From contig NC_069369.1 of the NCBI RefSeq assembly GCF_021730395.1, positions 64,693,501 through 64,757,500 on the forward strand: a stretch of DNA of 64,000 nucleotides. Reading direction: 5' to 3'. This stretch comes from Mercenaria mercenaria (Eukaryota > Mollusca > Bivalvia > Venerida > Veneridae). The position numbers and the translations under genes were made by a program. Below the pieces are notes generated by a model. It was not told the DNA's origin. It saw only the letters and a list, made by a program, of their open reading frames with translations, and ran no database searches. Numbering within the stretch: position 1 is the first letter of the stretch; each line of letters starts with the position of its first letter. This document shows positions 23,245 to 36,100 of this stretch, in pieces.

Positions 23245-23824
23245 TTTAACAGAGAGAAATAATATTTATTGGGATCCGATATAATTATATGCTTCAAACA
23301 AGATATAAATTTACGAACAATGTCTTATTTAATTTGTGAGATTTGCTGGTTAAAGCATGTATAGTGACATTTAGAAGTGTTGCTACTTCCGAGTGGCATA
23401 TATGTGAAATTTCTGCCATTTAGCCTTCTTCTTCTTCAGCTTTTTAAGTTTTGAAGATCTGTACATATTCAAAGAAAATTTCATAAATATTCAGTGATTC
23501 ATTTACCAGTGCATCCTAGATGCATAATTATTTCCATTGATGCATTTTCTCAAGTAATGTGCTTCCACAGCAGTGTTCCTATTCACGTAAATATGTACAT
23601 GTTTCATATTACAGATTTCACATTCCAATTTCCATGTAATGAAAATGTCTCCCAAGGGTGAAATCATGCACAGAAAAATCAAAAAGACATCACTGTCCTT
23701 AATCAATTTTCCTTAATATCGCGTCATATACCTTTGTTGCGGTCACTAATTAAAATATTTATTCAATAATTTTGGTGCAAGTTGACAGTTTACTTTCTTT
23801 TTCGATTTATTTTGGAAACCCAGA

Positions 23825-24080
23825 TGTGTGACGTAGTGGACTGGTACTAAAACTCGATAATGCGGTATCGGTAATGTACGGAAATTCACTTGTGCTGTAC
23901 AGTCGACCAGGTGATTTTGACATCAGAAAAATATTGACATACTTGGAACTGCGGGTGGGAATGTGCAACAGACCTGACTTTGATGAAAAAGAGATCATTG
24001 CAAGAGCATGCCTGCTAGCAAAGTCTTTTAAGTGTGAAACACTTGAAATGACCTCTCTTTCATCAAAGTCTGGTCAGTGA
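23825..24080 (+). CDS. Unidentified open frame, possible terminal exon
   Basis: An open frame runs from after the stop at about 23827 to TGA at 24080 (about 84 codons, internal ATG at 23874). It has balanced, protein-like composition, with a stretch reading RPGDFDIRKILTYLELRVG. AATAAA-like sequence follows at about 24112. It lies between the inverted ends at 21967 and 24259, so it may belong to a transposon rather than to the host. No family recognised and no upstream exon confirmed. Confidence 0.25.
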
Positions 24081-24164
24081 TGTCAAACGCTTCTTATTAC
24101 ACATTATTGCAATAATAAACAACAAATAATATACTTAGAAAATTGTTTATTTCTTTTATTTGTG

Positions 24165-24259
24165 TACTTTAATTTTGTCATCCCCGCTTTTCATGTTTCA
24201 CCCCCAGCTTTGTTTGGCTGGAGGTGAAAACACCCCTGGCCAAAAAATGTAGTGGGAAC
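24165..24259. mobile_element. Right terminal segment of a CAGKGTTCCCAC-type element
   Basis: The inverse strand reads CAGTGTTCCCACTACATTTT and then a 'gggggtgaaac' block. This corresponds to CAGGGTTCCCACCAGACTTT and 'gggggtggaac' at 21967 onward. It is probably the other end of a 2.3-kb element that has received the insertions described above. Confidence 0.5.
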
Positions 24260-24355
24260 ACTGCACTGGACGCATTAAATTTAAAACAAAAAAGTCTGAT
24301 GATGTTTGTTTTCTCAATTTTCTACCAAGAATTAGCATATTTGCCAAACACTTTT

Positions 24356-26150
24356 TAGCTCACCTGAGCACGAAGTGCTCAAAGGTGAGCTTTTGTGATC
24401 GCCCTGTGTCCGTCGTCCGTCGTCGTCCGTCCGTCCGTCAGTCCGTCCGTCCGTCGTCAACAATTTGACTGTTAACACTCTAGAGGTTACATTTTTGGCC
24501 CAATCTTGATGAAACTTGGTCAGAATGTTACCCTCAATAAAATCTTGGACGAGTTCGATATTGGGTCATCTGGGGTCAAAAACTAGGTCACCAGGTCAAA
24601 TCAAAGGAAAAGCTTGTTAACACTCTAGAGGTCACATTTTTGGCCCAATCTTAATGAAACTTTGTCAAAATGTTACCCTTAATAAAATCTTGGATGAGTT
24701 CGATATTGGGTCATCTGGGGTCAAAAACTAGGTCACCAGATCAAATCAAAGGAAAAGCTTGTTAACACTCAAGAGGTCACAATTTTGGCCCAATCTTAAT
24801 GAAACTAGGTCAGAATGTTACCCTCAATAATATCTTGGACGAGTTCGATATTGGGTCATCTGGGATCAAAAACTAGGTCACCAGGTCAGATCAAAGGAAA
24901 AGCTTGTTAACACTCTAGAGGTCACATTTTTGGCCCAATCTTAATGAAACTAGGTCAGAATGTTACCCTCAATAAAATCTTGGACGACTTCGATATTGGG
25001 TCATCTGGGATCAGAAACTAGGTCACCAGGTCAAATCAAAGGAAAAGCTTGTTAACACTCTAGAGGTCACATTTTTGGCCCAATCTTAATGAAACTTGGT
25101 CAGAATGTTACCCTCAATAAAATCTTGGATGAGTTCGATATTGGGTCATCTGGGATCAAAAACTAGATCACCAGGTCAAATCAAAGGAAAAGCTTGTAAA
25201 CACTCTAGAGGTCACATTTTTGGCCAACTTAATGAAACTTGGTCAGAGTGTATCCTCAATAAAGTCTTGGACGAGTTTTATTTTGGGTCATCTGGAGTCA
25301 AAAACTAGGTCACCAGGTCAAATCAAATGAAAAGCTTGTTTACACTGTAGAGGCGCATTTTGACTGTATCTTCATGAAACTTGGTCAGAATGTTATATTG
25401 ATGATCTTAAGGTCAAGTTTGAATCTTGGTCATGTCGGGTCATAAATCTAGGTCACCGCTCAAATCAAAGGAAAAGCTATTTTACTGTAGGGCCACATTT
25501 ATGACCATATCTTAATGAAGCTTGGTCAAATGTTAATCTTGATGATCTATAGGTCAAGTTCAATCTGGGTCAGGTTGGGTCAAAAACTAGGTCACTAGGT
25601 CAAAATCAAAGAAAGCTTGTTAACACCCTAGAGGCCACATTTATGACTGTATCTTCATGAAACTTAATCAGAATGTTAAACTTGATGATCTTTAAGTCAA
25701 GTTTGAATCTGGGTCATGTCGGGTCAAAAACTAGGTCACCGGGTCAAATCAAAGGAAAAGCTAGTTAACACTTTTGACCCACATTTATGACCGTATCTAA
25801 TGAAACTTTGTCGAATATAATCTTGATGATCTTTAGGTCAAGTTCAAATCTGGGTCAGGTGGGGTCAAAAACTAGGTCACTAGTCAAATCAAAGGAAAGC
25901 TTGTTAACACTCTAGAAGCCACATATGACTATACTTCATGAAATTAGTCAGAATGTTAAACTTGATGATCTTTAGGTCAAGTTCGAATCTAGGTCATGTG
26001 GGGTCAAAACTAGGTCACGGGTCAAATCAAAGTTAACTCTTAGAGGCACATTTAGACCATATCTAATAAATTGGTCAAAATGTTAATCTTGATATCTTTA
26101 GGTTAGTAGGTCAGGTGAGCGATACAGGGCCTTCAGGGCCCTCTTGTTTT
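24356..26150 (+). mobile_element. Tandem-core element, AGCTCACC head, 145-bp units (Helentron-like)
   Basis: The head AGCTCACCTGAGCACGAAGT folds into nested hairpins and is followed by a GTCC run (about 24410-24455). About twelve units follow. The first five are spaced exactly 145 bp apart, with 'gttaacactc' at 24471, 24616, 24761, 24906 and 25051. The end holds 'aggtgagc', the inverse of the head, then the hairpin AGGGCC-TTCAG-GGCCCT and CTCTTGTTTT. Units after 25.2 kb show many missing bases. Classification is inferred. Confidence 0.75.
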
Positions 26151-26284
26151 ATCATTGCACCAGATAGTAATTTTATAACATTGCTTCTGATTGGTTCTCG
26201 ATATCCTTTCTAGCCAATTTTTGCAGATCTACTTTATTACTGCGGTAAATCAATATATTATAGAGTGCAGATAAACAAACACCA

Positions 26285-26431
26285 CAGTAACAAAATGCCT
26301 CCGGAGAAAAAGCCAAAAATCGAGGCAAATTAACAAACACTGTCAGGTTTTTTCAATACCAATAAGGATGCATAACCTAGCACATCAGACTTGGTGACCA
26401 AGGTTACTGAAGTAACTTGTGTTACTTAGTC
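26285..26431 (+). pseudogene. Possible decayed N-terminus of a mobile-element gene
   Basis: An ATG at 26295 opens a 12-codon Pro/Lys-rich start (MPPEKKPKIEAN) ending in a stop. The following bases read on as 'QTLSGFFNTNKDA' in the same frame with further stops. Such Lys-rich starts are common in hAT-type transposase relatives. It is cut at 26432 by another element. Weak evidence. Confidence 0.25.
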
Positions 26432-27521
26432 CAGGGGTGTGGAAATCCCAACATTTTTCTCTTGTCCGCTTAAAAATCCACATTGCCACAGTCAAAATTC
26501 ACTTGTCCGGATTTCCAACATTAAACCTTCATGAAACTGCCAATAGTTCTTTATAAATTTAGTATAATGATCAACAGGTAGTAACAAAAGCAAACATAAA
26601 ACTGTGTATTACAGTAACTGTTTCAAAAAATAAGCTGTCAAAATGTTTGCCTTTATAAAAGGCTGAAGTCGCGTCCGCGGGGCTTGGGAACTTTTGATGC
26701 AATACCCCTAAACAATGCCTGTACGTAGGTGTGAAGCCAGCTGAATTTAGAAAGACTCATAAATTATTCCGACTTGTTTTCAATCGTATCACAAGCTCTG
26801 TGCTTTTGATTTTCATTTTTGTCTGACTACTGGCTTCCGTATTTCCTTTGACCGATTGTCAGTGGCCGAAATTCTAACATTTTCCCAAAAATTGTTAACG
26901 TTTCCGGTTTCTATTCGCCGAGTTACTGTGTGCAAAATCAAGCAAGACTGAGACCAAGAGCCAATCAGAACGCGGAAAATGGTGCTAAATTTAGACGCAG
27001 GTATATGTTTTTTCCAAAACTGCAGCAGTCGAGAGGCCCTCAATGGGTAAAACACGGGTTTCATACGTTAAATTATTTATTTCACCGCCATAAAATTGAA
27101 GCAACACACTGTCTAAATGATTTTTCCATTTTCTCATTTTATACCTGAAATTGTCTGCTTAGTTTATACTAATTTAGTTTAGGTTGATTGTGAAACAAGT
27201 TCTATAACGTATATTAATCACTCTCGACACCTCATTCCTGATGGAATCCATTGCCACGAGGGTATGAGAGAAGAGGCCTGTTTCCCTTTTAATGCTGAGC
27301 GCCAAGCAAGGGAGCTACTGGTACCATTTTTCATGCCTGGTATGATGTGGCCGGGGATCAAACCCACAACTTCCAGCACTCGAAGCAGTTGCTCTACCAC
27401 TAGGCCACAAGGCTATTGAGGCGTCTGCTTGACCGCTGACAGATAGCATGAAATAACATACTTGTCCGACAGCAAAAAGTCTCGAGTCGGACAAGTCAGA
27501 CATAGGAATTCCACTCCCCTG
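26432..27521. mobile_element. Old hAT-like element with CAGGGG ends, 1.09 kb
   Basis: The ends CAGGGGTGTGGAAATCC and (inverse strand) CAGGGGAGTGGAATTCC match at 15 of 17 positions. 'cttgtccg' motifs lie inside both ends. The flanking 8-mers match poorly (ACTTAGTC and AATAGTTC), so an 8-bp duplication is not proven. A SINE is inserted at 27215-27415. No intact transposase. Confidence 0.6.
27215..27415 (-). mobile_element. tRNA-derived SINE
   Basis: The minus strand begins 'gtggcctagtggtagagcaa' (A-box-like) and has 'tgggtttgatcccc' (B-box) about 45 bp downstream, followed by an unrelated body. The head resembles a Ser/Leu-type tRNA but cannot fold into a full tRNA, so it is a SINE head and not a gene. 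Confidence 0.65.
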
Positions 27522-27889
27522 AATAGTTCTGTTTCTTAATCAAATAATGGATTTTGAACTCGGTTTCAGTCATTTTTGTTTTATTTTGATATGTTTATTT
27601 AGAAGGGTATTAAAAAGGATTATACAGTGCATTAATATTGAAATCTGTCTTGGGCTAGTTCAACTGAGTGAAGCTCAGGATGAGCTATTGGGATCACTTG
27701 CTGTCTGTCGTCATCGGTGAGTCTGGACTCATTGATTTGTAGCCCAGAGAGTTCTGGGACTCATAAAATGTCATGTTAATTTGTAAAAAAAAATCACTGA
27801 TATTTAAAGATCATTAGATGTCAGTCGTTTCATTGAAATTCATACCCTTGTCCTTCCCCTTTTTTAACTAGGTTTTCAAAAAAAATGGT

Positions 27890-29088
27890 TATTAATCCCC
27901 AACCGTGGCGGAGGGATTATAGGAATGGTCTGCTTCCGTCCGTCCGTCCGTCCGTCCTTCCGTCCGTAACAAAATCGTGTCCGGTCCATATCTCCTAAAC
28001 CCCTTGAAGGATTTTCATGAAACTTGGGTCAAATGATCACCTCATCAAGACAATGTGCAGAACCCATGAGTCAGCCTTGTCGGTTCAAGGTCAAGGTCAC
28101 AACTCAAGGTCAAAGGTTTGAGCCTGCCATTTTGTGTCCGCTCTATATCTCCTAAACCCCTTGAAGGAATTTTATAAAACTTTGGTCAAATGATCACCTC
28201 ATCAAGACGATGTGCAGAACCCATGAGTCAGCCATGCTGGCTCAAGGTCAAGGTCACAACTCAAGGTCAAAGGTTTGAGCCTTCCATTTTGTGTCCGCTC
28301 TATATCTCTTAAACCCCTTGAAGGAATTTTATAAAACTTGGGTCAAATGATCACCTCATCAAGACAATATGCAGAACCCATGAGTCAGTCATGCCAGCTC
28401 AAGGTCAAGGTCACAGCTTAGGATCAAAGGTTTGAGCCTTCCATTTTGTGTCTGCTCTATATCTCCTAAACCCCTTGAAGGATTTTCATCAAACTTGGGT
28501 CAAATGATCACCTCATCAAGGCGATGTGCAGAACTTATGAGTCAGCCATGTCAGCTCAAGGTTAAGGTCACAACTGAAGGTCAAAGGTTTGAGCCTTCCA
28601 TTTCGTGTCCGCTCTATATCTCCTAAACCCCTTGAAGAAATTTTATAAAACTTTGGTCAAATGATTACCTCATCAGAACGATGTGCAGAAATTATGAGTC
28701 AACCATGCCAGCTCAAGGTCAAGGTCACAACTAAGGGTCGAAGGTTTGAGCCTTCCATTTGGTGTCCACTCTGTATCTCCTTAACCCCTTGAAGGATTTT
28801 CATCAAACTTGTGTCAAATGATCACCTCATCAAGAACTCATGAGTCAGCCATGTCAACTCAAGGTCAAGGTCACAACTAAAGGTCAAAGGTTTCAGCTCT
28901 GTTTCTCCTAAACCCCTTGAAGGATTTTCATGAAACTTTGGCCAGATGATCACCTCTTCAAGATGTGCAGAATTCATGAGTCAGCCATGTCAGTTCAAGG
29001 TCAAGGTCACAGCTAAAATCAAAGGTTTATCCTTTCACTATCTATAGCAGTGGCGGGGGATTTAGCTGTCTTTCAGACTGCCTTGTTA
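27890..29088 (+). mobile_element. Tandem-core element, AATCCCC head, ~157-bp units (Helentron-like)
   Basis: The head AATCCCCAACCGTGGCGGAG is followed by a GTCC run (27940-27965) and seven units with 'ctcctaaaccccttgaagga'. The right end has 'gtggcgggggattt', the inverse of the head, a GTCT-TTC-AGAC hairpin and CCTTGTTA. A truncated relative of another head (aactgagtgaagctcaggat) precedes it at about 27660-27710. Confidence 0.7.
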
Positions 29089-29990
29089 GATTGGTGAATG
29101 TCATTGGGCAGGCAGGCAGGCAGGTGGGTGGCGTTAACTTTTGGTTTCCACTCAATATCTTTAGTTAGGACTGACTGATTCAGATGAAACTTTGTATATA
29201 GGTAGCTTGCATAGAAACGTAGTTTAGGAATTTATATGAGATCACTAGGGTCAAGGTCACTGTTGCTATAAATAGGAAAATGGTTTCCGGTCAATAACTT
29301 TAGTTTGCATTAATGTATTAAAATTAAACTTTGCCTATAGGTAACTTAGAGAAAACCAAATTTGGGATTGTATATGGGGTGAAGTTGGGTTCAAGTTCAA
29401 GGTCAGCATGACTTAATTAATCTGATTCAGAATCATATAAATTCCACTGTGGCACGGTGGCCTAGAGCATTGGGCTAAAGCTACTTTTTGTGCTGTGGAA
29501 CGGATGGGTCGCAGTTCAAACCCCATTGAGTTCAAACCCAATTGAGATCCAAATTTTTTTTGTGATGAACAGGTCCTTTTAATGCCATTGGGTCATGGTC
29601 AAGGTCAAAGTTACTAAAACTTACTAGGCTTTTTTCTCTATGTTATTATCAAAAAATTGGTTTCCGGTGTATATTGTTAGTTTGGACTTACTTACTGTCA
29701 CCAAACTTGGTGTAAGTTATTGTCACCAAACTTGGTATCCAAGCTTATCTGAAGACTAAGCTTTGGATGATATTTTGGGTCACTGTTCCAAAAAAATAGA
29801 AAATTGGCTTCCGCTCAATATCTTTAGTTTTGGTACACCTATTGCCAGTAAACTTGGTATGTAGACAGCTTTTATCAAACACAAAGGTTGAGAATATACT
29901 TGGGTGTCACTTTGGTCAGGGTCAAGGTCATTGTAACTGAAAATAGAAAAACGGTTTCCACTCAATAACCTGTAGTTTGGAATGAGATAC
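29089..29990 (+). repeat. Second tandem-core repeat, GGCA-run head
   Basis: It begins with a (GGCA)n run at about 29108-29124, followed by about five diverged units of 150-180 bp sharing 'ggtttcc.ctcaata.cttta' and 'aaacttggtat.tag'. A tRNA-like SINE head is inserted at 29446-29545. Right end not defined. Confidence 0.55.
29446..29545 (+). mobile_element. tRNA-like SINE head fragment
   Basis: 'gtggcacggtggcctagagc' resembles an A-box region, and 'gtcgcagttcaaacccc' about 60 bp later a B-box. No SINE body was recognised after it. Confidence 0.4.
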
Positions 29991-32900
29991 TTAAATAGTC
30001 TGCTGAGTCAAGTTATTGCACTAACTGCAAGTAGGGCAGTCCTCAATATATAAAATGGTTATCCAATGCCTACAACGAAGGCTATTTAAAAGGTATCAAC
30101 TTAACATCTACATTTTGCTTACTCAGAGAAAAATATGCTCCTTGTTACTATGATACATGAGGCTCCCTGAAACGGCCTTTTCCATTCTTAATGCTGAAGA
30201 TTCCACTTCTATTCATAGCTTACATGTATTATGTGCTACATAAAAAAAGAGAGTTCATCTTCAGTAAATTAAATGAATCATTCCCATAAATAGATACAGG
30301 ATGTTTATATTTTCTCAAGAAAATGTGTTGCCCAAATGACATGTCCTTGCAGTAACATAGTAATTTTTGTTGACAGATTATACCGATAATAAGTGTGTAT
30401 TTGACTTAAATTAATAACCCCCAGGGTATAGACTTTCTCCACCTATGCATTTAATGTACAACTGGAAAATTGATTTTCAGTTTGATAAAAGATACCTCTT
30501 TTTTCTTATATTTTTAAAGTTAAGAGCAAGTTTGACAGCGAATAGTTTGTAGAGTACAAGCACACTGTATACTTTTCATTTATTACATTTTTTATTTTGG
30601 AGATGGATTTTTAATTATATTAAATTCATATTAAAAATTGACCACTGTGAATTTGGGATTTAACTGAAAGATTTCTTCATGGTAGGATTTTATAGATTTT
30701 ATGAAATCATTGAAGTACATGTAGTTAGTGTGTCCCAGTTATACAAAATATAAGTAAGTCTTTAATTAAAAACTATTAATTTATGACTTTTTTTATCACA
30801 TAGAATTGTAAGAAAAAACATACTTTCCCTGTCAAACAATTCAAACATGTTACTAACTTTCATTTCTCAAAAACGTGACTTCTTTAATAACTACCTATAT
30901 TTACTTGAACCAGGAGAAGTTATGTGAGAAAAAATGTTCATAGATTTTTGTTGACACAAGAAATGTGCAACTTTGTCAATCATTTCTTATCTCAAGTTTA
31001 AACTTATCTTTGTGCACTCATTTTTACAGGTGCAGAGCACCAAAACGCTTGTAAAAATATTTAAATCTCCTAGAATACATTGATTATGACTGTATAATCT
31101 GTTTGATTTGTAATGCTTTCAACATTAATAGTTTCCAATTTGTTTTCATAGTAAACAAAATATTTTGACAAAAAAAAGTCTGTCATTGTGGAAATTTTGC
31201 TTTAATGATTTGTAAAATAAATGGATTTGGGACAAGATAACCAGTAAGTTGAAGTGAAGTATACCAATACATAAAACAGTACTACATAAATGTACCAGTT
31301 CTTGCAACTGTGTTATTACCTTTATAAAATAAAGTGGTTTTTTATTATTATTATTATTTTTACTGGTATAAGGTTCAAGTCTTAAGAGTATGGTAAGGGT
31401 TTATACTTTTTTGCTTGAAAAGTCATTTTTTTATTGACTACGAAAGATATATGCTGTAGATATATTTACTTTCTTAATGTTATTTGAATCTGGATTCAAG
31501 CTGACCATATCAATATTTTTGTGAAAGTAAAGGTAAGCTTTATTTAACACTGACTTTTATCAACAGTGTTAGCTAGTAGGCTCTTGTGCAACAAACAAGG
31601 TATCCAGTAACAGATACTTACCTTAACCCTTAGCCTGCTGGCGGCAAGTGATTCAGCCTTTGCGACCAGTGCAGACCAAGATCAGCCTGCACATCCGTGC
31701 AGTCTGATCATGGTCTGCACTGTTCGCTATTCAGTCAGTAAATTTTCAGTAAACACCCCTAGTAATTATAAATGGTACTGCCCAAATTGAATGATGGACC
31801 AGTCCATTATAGAAATTTAGCAGGCTAAAGGTTAATATACCTGATGGCTCAACCTTTTAATACTGAGTGCCAGACTTAGAGAACTACCAAGCGGTCTATA
31901 CTCTTAAGTTATAAATAAATGTAGAATTTATGCTTCATAATCAATAATAATTTCAGTTGTGTCTGAAAGTGTGAATAGACTGTAATTTAACTTAAACACT
32001 GACTGAATAGAGCTACATGTGCTATTTTTCATGTCTTTGGCATGACAGAACAAGAGATCGAACCCAGACCTACCTATTACCTATTGAGACAGTTTATACC
32101 TAATTAACTCATCCAAATATACTTGCAAATATCAGAAATGAATGGTTTTTCCCCCAATAATATTTTCTTTACTCTGATAAGATACCTGTTAAGCTATCGT
32201 AATATAAGGAAGTAATTCATTGTTTTACCAACTTTAAGCCACGTCAGTGAATGTATGTTTCAAAATGATATTTATCTACACATGTGTAACTTCAAATTTA
32301 CTGGATTTAAAAGCTAAGCAAGGAAAATGTATTGAATCATTTGAATTTACCCAGTATTTATCTTATTTGTACAAGTGTCATTAGTCAATGTAAAATGATT
32401 CAATGTTATTGTGGCACTCGATAATTATGTAGACTAAGTCCTTTGTTACAAAGTGATTAATTATTTACATTGGTAACCTACACCTTACTGAACATATAGG
32501 TGTTATATTATACCTGTAAAAGGAGTAAATATACATGATTTATGTACATGTGTTTTATGTCTACATCAGTGAATGTAGCTGAAACTGAAATAATAATTTG
32601 ACTATCTGTTCAGGTAGGTTTACAGTTTGTCACATAGTCATTATAAGTATTACTTTGATAAATGTTTTACATTCTGGGGAAGTTTGAGATTTCACACTTT
32701 TGTTGATAAGTGAAGGATTTTTTATTACTGGTATATGTTTTTAAAAAGGTCTGAAGAGTGAAAATTCAGGTCATGGAAGTTTCTACTAAAAGATGCACAT
32801 ATTTGTGAAACTTCTATGCAAGATATTTTTTTAAAAATGGAAAACATGTATAGTTCTGCAATAACATGTCACTACATAGTTCCATAAAAATATTGGACAT

Positions 32901-33142
32901 GTTCTAGCAGCAGACACTCGTGTTGTGTAGAAATTAAATCCCAACACAAAGAAAAAATGAGGAGCTTATAGATGGACACTTGAGAGGAAAGTACAATTTA
33001 GTCAGAAAAAATAATAAAATGTCCTGTTCTGGTGATTTATAAATGTTAAGTATTTCAATTTATATATTTTAGGGTAAAAAATGTCAGTGCATAGTGTAAA
33101 ATTGTTAAAATCCATCGTGTAAAATTGTTGTTTCCTTTTCAG
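29991..33142. other. Gene-free AT-rich stretch upstream of ZFYVE27 coding exons
   Basis: Apart from one TTAA MITE (31627-31831) and a short TTA microsatellite (about 31335-31356), nothing was recognised. The first visible ZFYVE27 exon begins after a splice acceptor, so a non-coding 5' exon probably lies in or before this stretch. I could not place it. Confidence 0.5.
31627..31831 (+). mobile_element. piggyBac-like MITE (TTAA target)
   Basis: The ends CCCTTAGCCTGCT and (inverse) CCTTTAGCCTGCT lie between TTAA tetranucleotides. The interior carries the hairpin core tttgcgaccagtgcagacca onward, which is shared with the GAGCCG foldback family. The family assignment rests on TTAA plus CCC termini and is inferred. 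Confidence 0.7.
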
Positions 33143-33145
33143 CAG

Positions 33146-36100
33146 ATGGAGGAAGAAATCTCACCTGGTTACCATGACAACAACAGAGCGCCCCCTGCTG
33201 GCAAGGTGGATATTGCGCAATTTGTCCTCCAGGTGGAGAGGTTTAACTGTATGACTGAACCATTTGCATTTGTCTTGTATCTCTGGGATGATTTGAGAAG
33301 GTAAGTGTTTGTCTGTGACAGATTTTAAGTTCGAAGAGCTATATTAAGAAAGTCAGCGCAGTGGCATTAGATAAAATGATGGCTGTGTGGCTCAGTGGTA
33401 AGACAGTTATACACAATATGTCCAAATAACTGCTTTTAAATACTGGCTTTATGTTGAGAGGCCCAATGTGTGAATGTTAAAAATTACCTTCTAGGTCATG
33501 TAGGTCCTGTGGAAGTTTCTGAAGTTGGAGTATCTTTTGTAGTTTGTCATATCCTTGACTTACATTTCTGTGCAGAACTAGCCCTGGAAGTTACTGCACA
33601 CTTATACACTGGTCAAAATTGCCGTACGATATGTTTTACAAGTGCAATCATTTTGAATCAATGAAGTATATTTTTCCCATTTTCAAGGGAAACAACCAAC
33701 TATATCAGTTCATAATTCACATACAGTATCTTGATTTATTTTCTGTTTGCATCAGAATTTCATCACACTTTCAAACAAGCAGTTTGAGTTCTTATCTACC
33801 ATACACATACTATACTAGTAACTGAGTTGAAATATTTAAAGTTTATATCTGGTAATATATTTCAGATGGAGGTACCCTGTGTTAACTGTGATACTATGGA
33901 TAGTATGTAACCTTGCCAGTCTTATACTTACACAAGGTAAATACTAGAACATCTACATGTAAAATAGTCTTTTGTGATGGTGTGAGTTAAATACCAGAAA
34001 CTTAAGTTTCTAATTGCCGAGACCTGGAAAACCTTGAAGTAGGTTATGCTAGTGGGGTATTGAATTTTTGTACCCCAGAATTAGCTGGATAAATCCATGT
34101 AGTCATAGCTATTTTGGGGTAGATCTGTTGTAAACTTAATATTGACCTGTAATCATTGTGGGATTTCTTCGACATTGGTTGAAATAACATACATGTCAGT
34201 GAACAAGTTGTTATTTAGAATAGATAAAAAATAGAGATGCATATTGTTTTATTATGGCTTTGAGTGTAATACACAACAATTCCAGATCAGTATTCTTTAT
34301 GATATTAATTGATATATAACTGGATATTACTGCAAAAGTAATACACAATATACACATAAGTGGCAGGATGTTTATGTTGCATTTCTACATGTATATCCTA
34401 AACCACACAATGAAGCATTTGTAACCAGTAAAGTTAAACTTTCACACCAGGGTTGTAGTAATGCTAATGCTAATGCTAATGCATTAGTAATGCATTATTT
34501 TTTTCAAATAATGCCAAGTAATGATTAATGCCACAATTTTAGCATTGAAAATAATGCTAATTTAACGCCAAAGTAAGTAATGCTAATGCTAATTCTTAGC
34601 ATTACTTTGGCATTATTTTTTGTATCACTGGAAAAAAAATACACATGTATGCTGTTATTTATACAGGTTATAGCAGTTCTCTAATAGATTTTTGTTTGAT
34701 TTTAATAAACTGTCTGATGATATAATTGCCTTTTGTTCAATGTACACCTGAAAGATTTTGAAAAATACATTTAAAACCTTGGACAACTCCAAGGTGCATA
34801 TTTATAATAGCCATAGAAGTGTGACATAATTAGATTTGTCACCCAAAATATCAAACAGAATCTATTATCTTTTGACACCTTTTTATCAATTAACACTATG
34901 CCACTGATAGTGATGTTTAAGACCTTAAGGCAGCTAGCTTTTACATGTCATGTTAAATTAGGCTGTTAGGGAGTCATTAAACGGGTACTTGACTTTCTCT
35001 AACAATTTAAATGCTCATGCATGCTGTACTTCCAACATTAGGTATTTTTATTTTTTTTTATTATTTTTTTTATAAAGTAATGGTAAAAGAAAAAAATCAG
35101 ATATAATACAAGGAAGTCATACACGTATTTAACTATTCATGTAGACGACCTAGACCTAGGTAAACTAAAATGATTTAATGAAAAACAGTGTATGTGATAA
35201 TAACATGCAATGATTCTCAAAAAGTAATGGTAATGCTAATGCACCCTATGTAATGCTAATTTAATGCATTATTTTGATAAAAATGAGTAATGCTAATGCT
35301 AATTTAATGCCATCTTTTTCCAAGTAATGCTAATTTAATGCATTACTATTGCAAGTAATTATTAACAATCCTGTTTCACACTGAATAACATTTGCCAAAC
35401 TATCTATAAAAATAGACTGCCATGCTCTTAGATAATAATTTATATATATTTCAGCCGCTGTGTTTACCCTGGTGTCGCTACTGGTGATTGCTATAGCATT
35501 GATATGTCTGATACAGTTACATACACGTTTGTTAGACAAGTTCCTCCCCAGTACAAGCGTAGATAATGACAGTATTGACGAACCTGTCGATGAAAATTCG
35601 GCTTTACAGACTGTCAGAGATTTTAAATTTAGGTATAAAACATGACAATTCTATTCATGCTCTCTCGTTTTCCCTTATCTCTGTTGTCAATACATATGCA
35701 TTATTGTATATCTGAAATGTTTTGGCACATGTGTTATTGATAGATTGTTAAATAATCTCTCTTTTTTTAGCTCACCTGTCACAAAGTGACAAGGTGAGCG
35801 TTTGTGATTGCGCAGTGTCCGTCGTCCGTCCGTGCGTGCGTACATAAACTTTTGCTTGTGACCACTCTAGAAGTCACATTTTACATAGATCTTTATGAAA
35901 GCTGGTCAGAATGTTCATCTTGATGATATCTAGGTCAAGTTTGAAACGTGCCTTCAAAAACTAGGTCAGTAGGTCTAAAAATAGAAAAACCTTGTGACCT
36001 CTCTAGAGGCCATATATTTCATGAGATCTTCATGAAAATTGGTCAGAATGTTCACCTTGATGATATCTAGGTCAGGTTCGAAACTGGGTCACGTGCCCTC

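Noticed and set aside
24410-24460. CRISPR-like or simple regulatory repeat
   Set aside because: It is a GTCC microsatellite in the head of a tandem-core element, and similar runs occur in at least four other such elements.
26424-27529. 8-bp target duplication for the CAGGGG element
   Set aside because: The flanking 8-mers agree at only four positions, so I report the inverted ends but not a duplication.
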